Shown piece after piece: positions 8,355-16,299 of a DNA stretch of 20,400 nt. A program made the translations under genes and the position numbers. The stretch is from Pelagophyceae sp. CCMP2097 (Eukaryota; Sar; Pelagophyceae): the NCBI GenBank assembly GCA_026770575.1, contig MU657216.1:115890-136289 (forward strand). Reading direction: 5' to 3'. Below the pieces are notes generated by a model. That model was not told where the DNA came from and searched no databases. It was given only the letters and a program-made list of their open reading frames with translations. Position 1 is the stretch's first letter. Every line of letters begins with the position of its first letter.

Positions 8355-10762
8355 CTAGTGGCCGCACTCGAACGGAGCCTCGAAAAGCACTCGAGCGTTG
8401 GAACACGCGCTCTTCCGACTCACGACCACGCGCGAGCAGTCTTGCTTGTCCCAGCACTTTTGCCAGGCGCGTTTGCCGACGAGGTCGAAGACGACGATGG
8501 TCTTGTTCGACTTGTGGGCCCGAGACGCGGAAAAGCAGTGGTCCGGGCCTCGCAAACGGCGCGGTAACAAGGCGCGGTAACAAGGCGCGGTAACAAGGCG
8601 CGGCCTTTGGCAAAGAGGCAAAAAGCTAACGGCGCACCGTCGAGCGTGCAGGAGACGAGGCGCTCTGCGGGAAAGTCGGCGCAGATGTACTTCCAGAGGA
8701 AGACTTTTGCGTTAGGCCGACCTTTTGGGAACGCGGCCGCGACGGACGCCGCGTGCTTGCCGAGCGCGTCAAACGGCCACGGCGGCGCCCCGACGCCCTT
8801 TTCTATACACCGGATGAACGGGTGTGCCACGTCGGAGATGTCGAGCAGCCTGCAGGTCTTGTCGCGACGAGGTGCATCCGACGCCGGCATGCACTTACGG
8901 CGTGTCGGTGACCCCTTTTCGGACGTCGTCCCAGGCCCACGCGTCCGCCGGCGCCCCCGGCTTCGCCGGCGCTGTCGGCTTTGGCGCGGCGGCGTCCTCG
9001 TCCGCTCCGCCGGGGCGGCCCGGGGCCGCGCCCGGCGCCGATGCGACGGCTCCCGCAGCCTGGACTTCGATGCAGCACCCAAAGTCAAAGTCCGGCGGCA
9101 GCTGGGGCACGACGAGCGTCTCGCGCAGCTCCGTCGCCTCGAAAGGCCCCACGGCGGCAATGACGTCGAAGCCCGCCGAGCCGGGGGCGTCGTCGCCCGG
9201 CGGCGCCGCTTTGGCCTCTACCAAGTGGCGCGAGTGGATTCGGAGGCCCGACGCCGTGGACCCGAGCTTCGTCGAGCCGACGAGGCGGAAGCACCGCGCG
9301 GCGGTGTAGACGCCGAGGTCGACGAAACTTGTCGGTTTCGAAGCAGTCTCTGGCGCGACGGCGAGCGTCTCACCGAGCGCGTCGCAGACGAGCTGCGCCA
9401 GCACTTTAGCCTGCGCCGACCCCCGCAGCGGCGCCCACGCCCGCGGCTGCCGCGCGCCGTTGGCGCAAACGACAAAGGGCCGGAAAAGGACGTGGCGCGA
9501 GAACTTTGTTTCGCGGCTCGCGTCGAGCTGCACGACTTCAATGCCCAGCTTTCGAGGCCGGCCGTCCGCCGCCGCGCGTTTTAGGGCCGCCGCCGCTCCG
9601 GCCACGAGCAGCCGCGACGCCGCGTCGATGACTTTTAGAGTCAGGGCGTCGCCGTCGACCTGCGCTCGACGGTACCCCGTTGAACCCCCGTCAAACGATT
9701 TCGAGGACGCACGTCCGCGTTGGCGTCGTTGCCGCGGTAGAACTCGAGGTCGAAGTAGGCCCAGCACGGCTTCGCCGCGTCGATGATCTCGTAGCAGCTC
9801 GGCTGCCGCAGCCGGTCCAGCGCCAGCCCGACGTCGTCCACTGTCGCCGCGCTACACCGATCAAAGGACGTTTCGAGGCCACAACTCGACGACATTGTCG
9901 GGGGGACTCACACGTATCTCTTCGGCGCACCAGCGCCGCCCCTGGCCGGGAGGTCGTAGGCCCAGGTGCGCCAGTCGCCCTTTTGCCTGCTGTTCTTCTC
10001 CTTGGCGCATTGGGCCTCTGCTGTCTTCATCGAGTCGTGGATCAAAGGCCGGCCAAACCTGAAAAGACGATTCGTTCGCGAATAGCGCGCGAGCCGGAAG
10101 CTCACGCCAGGGGCGCCGCGCCGCCGAGGGCCGTGCACCATTCGCCGTCCTATAAGCAGACTGTGACGAGGAGCGACGGTGGTCGGCACGCACCGGGTCG
10201 CGCCACGGCGGACGGCGGGCCGGCGGCTGCGCCACGGGAGCCGGATTCTGCGCGGCGTGCGGCTGCTGCGCGGCGGGCGGCTGCGGCACGGCGGGCTGCT
10301 GCGGGCCGCTCTCGCGTCGATGTTCGGCGGCGGGCGGGCTCCGCCGCGGCTGCAAATTCGGTGCATCGTCGTCGTTTCCATCGTTTGCGGCGAGGCGCTC
10401 GAGCCGTTGGCGGTCGCAGCCGTTGTGTTCTTTGACCTCTGCGAAGCAAAAACCTTTATGTTTCCCCATGGCTTGCAGCGCCGCTTTGAACGGCGCCCCG
10501 CCGTCGCCGCGGAAGATAGCCTTGGCCGTCGTGCCGCGGGACACGACGTCTACGTCGCAGCCGAGGTCGGCCGTGAGCATCGTCAGGCCCAGGGCGACCT
10601 ACCTCCAGATAAGGGCGCCTCCAGAGTATGGCGCCTCCAGAGTGCTCCAGCGGACCGCACGTCTTCGGCGGGCCCGTAGACGCCGCCGACGAAGACGTAG
10701 GCCTCGGAGCGCTGCCGCTTGGCGGGCGTAGCGCCGCCGCCGCGAGGCGCGGCGCCGGACAT
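8355..10762 (-). CDS. PRIMPOL: PrimPol primase-polymerase with an N-terminal extension
   Basis: DNA-directed primase/polymerase of the archaeo-eukaryotic primase superfamily; in other eukaryotes it reprimes stalled forks in nucleus and mitochondria. The in-phase model is 10762-10661, 10598-10059, 10015-9912, 9851-9713, 9659-8899, 8849-8638 and 8548-8355, about 683 residues (human about 560). Catalytic motif I is FDLEF (D283, E285), motif II is KFSRH (S349, H351) and motif III is FVDLGVYT (D409). The C-terminal zinc module has C624, H631, C651 and C657 around RAHKSNK and QKCWDKQDC. Residues 1-115 are a compact unknown region, followed by a Pro/Gln/Ala-rich linker to about 205. If the first two exons were a separate gene, PrimPol could start at ATG 10030, but it would then lose its conserved N-terminal helix. 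The core is certain; the extension is moderately supported. Confidence 0.9.
8558..8603. repeat. 13-base tandem repeat (about 3.5 copies) in a PrimPol intron
   Basis: GGCGCGGTAACAA is repeated exactly at 8558, 8571 and 8584, with a partial copy at 8597-8603. The array lies in the last PrimPol intron (8549-8637). Thirteen is not a multiple of three, so read as coding it would look like a frameshift. Confidence 0.95.
10615..10646. repeat. 16-base direct duplication in the first PrimPol intron
   Basis: GCGCCTCCAGAGTATG at 10615-10630 is followed directly by GCGCCTCCAGAGTGCT, a near copy. Both sit inside the 62-base intron between the first two PrimPol exons, and no coding sequence is affected in the chosen model. 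Confidence 0.7.
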
Positions 10763-10977
10763 GGAACCCGAAGAAGAACCCGGCGAGGAAGATGCCGTGC
10801 TCTGCCCGTGAAAACGGCTCGTCCTCCGTCTGGGTGGCGCTCCACTCGCGGCAACGGCTCCGGGTCGACGGCGTAGTGTTCACGGTTGGCAAATCCGAAT
10901 TTATCGCCAAAACGCGAGATCGCCAAAGCCCCGCCAAGCCGCGCGCGCCGGCGCGTCGCAGCGTGCCGGCGGCGCCA
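10763..10977. promoter_or_regulatory. Divergent promoter region between PrimPol and the PARG-like gene
   Basis: The proposed start codons face away from each other across 215 bases. No clear TATA box is visible. If the PARG-like protein used the upstream in-frame ATG at 10792, the gap would shrink to 29 bases, which argues for the start at 10978. Shared regulation is inferred from layout only. Confidence 0.45.
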
Positions 10978-11925
10978 ATGTTCCGGAAGAAGTTGCTGCA
11001 GACCCTGGCCGAGTACCCTCCTGCGCGGAAGCGTCGCATCGTGCTGGCGCAGGAGACGGTTCGCATCATCGGCGAGGGCGGCTACGACGTCGGCGGCAAA
11101 CGCGTTAACGTCGCGCTCCGCCGCGACGCGGCCGGTTTGACGGTGCACGCGCTACCGGCGGGTGCTGCGCTCCAGGACCTGCAGACGAACGCCAAGTACA
11201 GCGCCACGTACGAGCTCGAGGAGGAGTCGACCTTAACGGCGGCTCGGCGCTTGGTCGATCGCGGCTTAAACGTCTGCGCTTTAAACTTCGCATCGGCCAA
11301 ACGCCCCTGCGGCAAATTCCTCAAGGGCATCGACGCGCAGGAGGAGGATAATGCGACGAACACGCTGCTGTACGCCGCCCTCAGCGACGAGAGCGTTTCG
11401 AAGCACTTTTCCGACGCGCCGAGGAACCACTCTTTATACACCGACGACATGCTGCACGCGCCCCACGTGCCCGTCATCCGAAACGACGCCGGCGACTTGT
11501 TGGAGGAGCCGTGGCCGCTGTCGTTTCTTTCGGCGGCTTCGCCGAACGCGAACGCCGCGCGGAGAGCGGGATGCGGCGAGAACGAAATCGCCACTTTGTA
11601 CGAACGGCGCGCCGACCGCGTCTTACACCACCTCGCCTCCTTCGGCTACGACGCTCTAGTCCTCGGCAAGTGGGGTTTAGAGTACCAAAACGACGCGCTG
11701 ATGGCCGCGCAGACGTGGGCCGACCTCTTAAAGGGCAAGTACGCCGGCTTCTTCAAATGCGTCGCGCTCCCGTTAGCAGGCAAAGAAGAAGAACGGATGG
11801 CCTTTGAAGTCGTCTTTGGCATCAGGAAACTCGCCGCGGTCGTGGAAGCGCCCCCGGCGGGCTTCGCCGGCGACCTCAAGAAACGCAGACGCCACGGCCA
11901 TGCCGGCTGGATCACCCTCGCGTAA
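10978..11925 (+). CDS. Microbial-type poly(ADP-ribose) glycohydrolase-like protein (DUF2263/TIGR02452 type)
   Basis: Family members cleave ADP-ribose polymers from proteins. The single open exon encodes about 315 residues from ATG 10978. Typical family segments appear in order: an N-terminal helix with RKRRIVLAQETVRII, the core NFASAKRPCGKFLKGIDAQEE (NFASA at 103, QEE at 121-123), a serine/tyrosine-rich stretch with LYTDDMLHAPHVPVIR, LSFLSAASPNA, and VLGKWGLEYQNDALMAAQTWADLL near the end. The usual glycine-rich signature before QEE (GGG spaced 6-8 from QEE) is replaced by CGK, while both catalytic-position glutamates remain. Activity is therefore uncertain. An in-frame ATG at 10792 would add 62 low-complexity residues. 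The gene has no introns, unlike most neighbours, and its stop lies 4 bases from the stop of the converging EF-hand gene. Confidence 0.82.
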   Translation: MFRKKLLQTLAEYPPARKRRIVLAQETVRIIGEGGYDVGGKRVNVALRRDAAGLTVHALPAGAALQDLQTNAKYSATYELEEESTLTAARRLVDRGLNVCALNFASAKRPCGKFLKGIDAQEEDNATNTLLYAALSDESVSKHFSDAPRNHSLYTDDMLHAPHVPVIRNDAGDLLEEPWPLSFLSAASPNANAARRAGCGENEIATLYERRADRVLHHLASFGYDALVLGKWGLEYQNDALMAAQTWADLLKGKYAGFFKCVALPLAGKEEERMAFEVVFGIRKLAAVVEAPPAGFAGDLKKRRRHGHAGWITLA

Positions 11926-11929
11926 AATA

Positions 11930-14900
11930 TTAGAAGACGGGCGCCGACGCGGACCCGACGAGGCCCTTTGCGCTGAGAGCGGCTTGCGCGGCGGCGGCTT
12001 TGGACTGCGCGGCAGCAGCTTTGGAAGCCTTTCCCGCCCCGATGACGGCCTTCTTGTGCTGCCGGTTGTTCCGCGCCTTTTCCACGAGCTTGACGTCGTC
12101 GTACATGTGCAGCGAAGAGATGCCTGCGGGGAAGGCGTGTTTGGTGGGGTCTTGGAGGTGTTGCAGAGAGACGCTGTCCAGTGCAGTGCAAGATGGACGG
12201 GTTTTCAAAGACCAATCCTTTGAGCTCGTCCATCTGCAGCTTGCCGTCGCCCGAGGCGTCGAGGTCGTCGAGCAGGCGGACGGCGTTGGCCGATAAAGAG
12301 TCGCCCATATCCTACATGTATGGCCAAGCTCAGTGAGCTCGAGAACAAATTCGAAATAGAGAACAAACGCAACATACCTTGATGTCGCGGAGGAAGGTGG
12401 TGACTTTCACCAGCGTGATGTCGCCGTTGTCGGCGTCGCTGGAGCAGTCTTCGGCGACCATCGCCGTGAGCGTTGTGGCTTTGTCGCAGTCTCGAGCACA
12501 CGCGCGCATCAAAACCCCCCAGGGGTCGCGCGGGTTGCACCGCGCGCCGGTGGTCCCGACGTGATATAAAGCGTCGTAGGCCGCGCGGTTGGCGGCGAAC
12601 TCGGAGAGGTCGTCTTCTGGCGGCGCGGAGTTCAAAAATCGCCTCGACGCGCTCCCCGCCGCGAGCCTCGAAGCGCTCCCCGCCTGCTGCTCGCTCCCGG
12701 AGAAGTGGGCCCCTCGGCTCTTCAGTCCGAGCTTCTTGCGCTGGTCGACTGAGTTGCCGAAGAAACCCGATGCGAAGTACGCAAAAATTGCTTCGAAGTG
12801 CTCTAGTATGACGCCGTCGAAATGGTTGTCGCCGAACGCCTTTTGCAGCGAAGCCCAGCACCGGTCCAAGTCGCAAGGGTGGTGGCCCTGCGTGAACCCT
12901 AAAAGATCTTTTCGCGCTTCGAGTAAAAGCGAGACGGTCATCTTTTGAACTTTGGATGCATCAATGACCGTCGTCGGCTGAAACAGCGAGAGCCGCTCCG
13001 AGGCAGAGGCCTCCATGGCCTCGAGGATGATCGGCAGCACGAGCTCCGTCAAGCGCGGTGGGAGCGGGGCGAGAGAGGACCAGAGGAAGTCTCTGTAGAT
13101 CGGGTCTTGTTGCAGAATTCTTTCAAAGTCTTTCAGGATGATCATGCCGTCGCCTCGGACATCCAACGACTTGCTCTTGTGCGCGGCGTACTTCCACAAG
13201 TCTAAGAGGTCGTCGTGGGCCATTTCAACTAAATCGCAGATTTCCCAAAGCTCTACGTCTCCGTCCCCGTTCTTATCAAAGAGCGAAAACAAAAACTCCA
13301 GCAGCGCTTCGCCATCATGCCGCGACGCGATGACCTTGGCCACGCCCGTGACGAATTCCACAAAGTCAATGTCTCCCGAACCGTCCCCGTCGAAGACTTG
13401 GGCCAAACGGTCTAAAAGTCGCCCGTCGTCCACCTGCGGGAACCGCGCCAGCAGGATGCGCCTAGGCGACGGTCGACCGCTTGCGTTTCACAATCCGCAG
13501 GCGCCCGTCTGCCGGCCACTTTTCCTCTTTCCAAACCACGGGCCACTCCCCAGGTCGATTTTCCAAAGCAGGGGCGCAGGAATGCGCTTCAGCCGGCCCA
13601 TGGACATGGTCAAACCGGGCTTGCGCGTTTCCGCCGGCCCCGGTGCGTGCTGCACGCGGAAGGCGTGCTTCGGCGCCCCGGTCTCCGAAACGGGCAAAGG
13701 CTCTGCTTTCCACCTGCTTTCGAATCGTCAAGGGTCATCGAGGCACGACGCTTGCGCACCGGTCTGCAAAGGCAAAGGCGAACTCTGCGCGGATCTCCGA
13801 GAGGTCGGCGTAGGAGAGCTGCGTCGTCTCCATGAGCTCCAGCATGACCTTTTGCGTCGCGACCTTGTTGACCCTTTGGAGCATCATCTTGTGATTCGCT
13901 TCCTTCGCTTTATCACTCAAGATGAGCTTGCCCGCGTTGTGGCCGGCGTACTTCTCCTGGTCCTTGCGCATCACGTCCTCCTTGGCGCGAGCCGCGTTGC
14001 CTAGCGCTTAAAATGGACGGCGAAAAGCTCGGGAAGCACCCGCTTCTAGACGGCCTCCGACCAGCGTCCGGCATCGCGCCTCGACGATGCCGCTCTGTCA
14101 TCACCGCGACTCTGCTTTCAACGGGTCTGCTTTGCACGACGCGGTTGTGGCACGCGTCGAAAACCGCAGCTGCGCTCTTTCTCGCCTCGCCAATGACCGC
14201 GCAGGGTCGAGGTTGCGGCCCACTGCCGCGGGTTTCTTGCGGCTCGTCGCCTCGCTCAGCGACTGCCGCGCCTCGGCGTGCTCCGGCTCCACCTGGGATT
14301 GTGACAGTATTCTAGAGCAAGTCGTAGAGGAACTCCGACGGTCCCGAACGGCACTCTCTCGAACCACGACGCGCGTGCCGCGCAAGACGGCCCCGGCTCT
14401 CGCCCCGGCTCTCGCTCCGGCCGCCACTCCAGAAGAGCATCTCCCGGCATCGTCCTTTTGGCGGCTTCACCGACGCGGCTCTCCACGATGGCGCCGTGCT
14501 GGATGGCGTGGAGCATTATATGCCGCTTGGAGTTCCACAGATCGACAAACGTCTTGCAGTCAATCGTGTCCGCGCGGCCCTGTCCGCCGGGGAAGAACAG
14601 ACGCGCGAGCTCGGCGGCGCCCGGCGCCCCGGCCGCTTGCAGTCCGACCAAGGCCACGGCCTGCTTCAGGTGGCCCGTCAGCCGCTGTGCGCCGTCGCGG
14701 TCCAGGACGTCGGCGCCGTCCTTGCAGAACATGGCAAAGATCAAAGACGCCCTCTGGCCCACGTCGCCGCCGCCCAACAGCGCCAGCAGCCTAGTGGCGC
14801 AATGACGGCGGGTGCAGCGTAGGGTCCGTATAGACCTCCGTCGAGCGTCCGCATAGGTCTGAACCGTAGATGGACCGACTCGTCGGAACCGTATAGGGCC

Positions 14901-15321
14901 CGTATAGGGCCCATATAGGGAACGCCTCGGGAGTGTATAGGGACCGGGCCCACTTGCGTGTCGAAAGGCCTCCCAACCTCGCCATCCCCTTCGTCGGCCT
15001 CCCTCTTTCCGGGTTTGCGATTTCACCGGCGCGGCTTCTTCGCAGGAAGACAAAGGCCACGCTAGCGGTGTTGGGGTCGCCGTCCAGCACGCGGCACAAG
15101 TTAAATTGTTCGAGATCCACCGTGAGGTAGTGACCTCCCGCGCCGATCACAGAATAGTCGTTAAAAATGTCAAACCACTCAGCCCGATTCACCGCAACCG
15201 GCGACCCTCGCAGACGCCACCGATCCGCCGCCGCATTGATGGAAGAGGCGTCCCAGCACCGGTACTCGGTGACCCAAGTATGTTTGACCTCGGCCTGCTT
15301 GGACAGTGCACCGGAACCCAT
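11930..15321 (-). CDS. Large multi-exon EF-hand calcium-binding protein
   Basis: Not matched to a named family. The in-phase model is 15321-14954, 14790-14355, 14292-14154, 14000-13760, 13713-13492, 13461-12378, 12311-12199 and 12173-11930, about 948 residues. Three canonical 12-residue EF loops are visible: DGDGSGDIDFVE and DKNGDGDVELWE in the long exon 13461-12378, and DASGDGKLQMDE after the 12312-12377 intron. A degenerate loop lies at DVRGDGMIILKD. The EF cluster resembles calcineurin B-like modules. The N-terminal exons show weak EF-like helices; exon 14000-13760 is a charged helix ending LSEIRAEFAFAFAD; the next exon carries a distinctive block with MSMGRLKRIPAPLLWKID. The C-terminus is Ala/Lys/Gln-rich. 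Three points are uncertain: the 163-base first intron, the junction near 13462-13550 (two phase-consistent options), and an apparent 25-base intron at 12174-12198. Two genes instead of one is possible. Confidence 0.68.
14824..14943. repeat. Degenerate CCCTATANGGG tandem repeat in an EF-hand gene intron
   Basis: Read on either strand, units of about 11 bases with a TATA core flanked by CCC and GGG occur at 14889-14898, 14899-14909 and 14910-14920. Weaker forms lie near 14824 and 14934. The array lies in the putative first intron of the EF-hand gene. The same motif recurs once at 20313-20323. Confidence 0.7.
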
Positions 15322-15337
15322 TTCGTTCGACTATAGT

Positions 15338-15344
15338 CTATATA
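15338..15344 (-). promoter_or_regulatory. Candidate TATA box of the EF-hand gene
   Basis: TATATAG is read on the minus strand 17-23 bases before the ATG at 15321, next to a CTATAG repeat. The distance implies a very short 5' untranslated region if the box is used. Confidence 0.35.
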
Positions 15345-15359
15345 CGAGTCCGATCGGAC

Positions 15360-15390
15360 AATAGGCGGATCCTATAGGCGCCCGCCTATT
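15360..15390. repeat. Perfect 9-base inverted repeat AATAGGCGG / CCGCCTATT
   Basis: Arms at 15360-15368 and 15382-15390 are exact reverse complements with a 13-base loop. The loop itself contains another ATAGGCG copy. It lies about 40 bases upstream of the EF-hand start codon and could be a protein-binding site or part of a mobile element end. Confidence 0.65.
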
Positions 15391-15865
15391 CGGCCGTCAA
15401 CGGCCTCGGACGCCCGCGCGGCTGCTGCGTCCGCGGCGCGGAGCCTCGATCGAGTCGGCCGCCGTTTGGCGCCGACGCTATAGTCGCGGCGCGTGCGCAG
15501 CGCCGCGCGCGGGTGGGTGCCTGGCGTTCCAAAGTTCACCGTTGACCTTGTCTATAGCTGATCTTAGATCTACTGCCAGTGGATGGCGCGACGTTTCTTG
15601 TACCTTCGTTGCGCGCTCCAAGAACATCAAAATTCCCAATTTTAAAATTTTAATATAGGATCCTAATCGAAGGGAACATTACAAGCGCCGGACCTCGGGG
15701 GGAGGAGGCACAAGGACCCGACATCAGCGAAGGATACAGACAAATCCCATTGCAATGCCCACGTAAATAATTAAAATTATTTAACTAATCGATGAACCTT
15801 CAAATCCTCCTTATCTTTATTTTTATTTCTTATTTCTTATTGAGCTATTTGTTTTTTGTTTTTTT

Positions 15866-15950
15866 TGCGGCCGACCAGATTCGAACCTGTGACCAAAAAC
15901 TTCTTCTATGATGATGCCAATGAGGCTCCTGCTCGACCTCCACTCCCAAT
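15866..15950 (-). repeat. Degenerate tRNA-like sequence with an A-rich 3' tail
   Basis: On the minus strand the segment ends in a T-arm-like GGTCACAGGTTCGAATCTGG, preceded by a D-arm-like GTGGAGGTCGAGC and a CCTCAT anticodon-like stretch. It is followed at once by GCAAAAAAAACAAAAAAC. The T stem has one mismatch and a wobble, and no 5' strand pairs with the acceptor end, so this is not an intact tRNA. A tRNA-derived retroposon or tRNA pseudogene fits best. Confidence 0.45.
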
Positions 15951-16039
15951 TTTAGCAATCGCATCAACCACCAATCGCTGAATCGGCCGAGTTGCTGCCC
16001 TTTTCTTCCCCAAGGTGGAACCTCACGGATTTACCCTGG

Positions 16040-16074
16040 GACGGACAGACGGACAGAAGGACATACGGACAGAC
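16040..16074. repeat. Short GGACAGAC-type octamer array
   Basis: About four imperfect, directly repeated units of GGACAGAC (variants GGACAGAA, GGACATAC) run through 16040-16074. Arrays of this type often flank or lie inside mobile elements, but nothing here identifies one. Confidence 0.75.
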
Positions 16075-16119
16075 AAAATTGCCCCTGGTAGGAATTCCTA
16101 GATCTAATCCTTCAATCAA

Positions 16120-16193
16120 AGGACCCGAAGGGCCCTTGCCGTAAACTGACGTTGATTAAACGGCAACTTTTTTTTGAAGACCTTTCGGGTCCT
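16120..16193. repeat. Long imperfect inverted repeat (hairpin) upstream of the Smr-like gene
   Basis: The outer arms AGGACCCGAA-GG (16120-16131) and CC-TTTCGGGTCCT (16181-16193) pair with one bulge. The inner arms TTGCCGT (16136-16142) and ACGGCAA (16160-16166) pair perfectly around a 17-base loop. The right side carries an extra T8 run. The structure lies about 105 bases before the ATG at 16300 and could be an element end, a structured 5' leader or a small RNA precursor. Confidence 0.7.
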
Positions 16194-16299
16194 CAAAAAT
16201 GCACGAAGTTACAGTGTCTTAAACGTTCACACATCGTCCGTTCAGCGACGCCTTCGACGTGCTTCAAGGCTCCCGGAGTGGCCGCGGCGCACCGGGGCG

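Larger units (their letters stand above)
15322..16299. other. Gene-free island with GC-rich and AT-rich halves
   Basis: About 980 bases without a supported gene. The first 220 bases are GC-rich with several CTATAG motifs, a 9-base inverted repeat and a short GC hairpin near 15486-15506 (GCGGCGC / GCGCCGC). From about 15541 the composition turns AT-rich, unlike the rest of the window, and holds a tRNA-like element, A/T-rich runs, a GGACAGAC array and a long hairpin, each listed separately. It lies between two start codons facing away from each other (EF-hand minus, Smr-like plus), so it must include both promoters. The AT-rich half may be a mobile-element remnant. Confidence 0.6.

Noticed and set aside
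8355..8640. PrimPol as a frameshifted pseudogene
   Set aside because: A GT-AG intron around the 13-base repeats restores frame and matches the family on both sides.
13138..14004. 288-codon + strand frame
   Set aside because: It is antisense to canonical EF-hand loops and a helical exon; its composition is that of a shadow.
15866..15950. Functional tRNA-Met
   Set aside because: The acceptor stem has no 5' partner and the anticodon stem does not pair.
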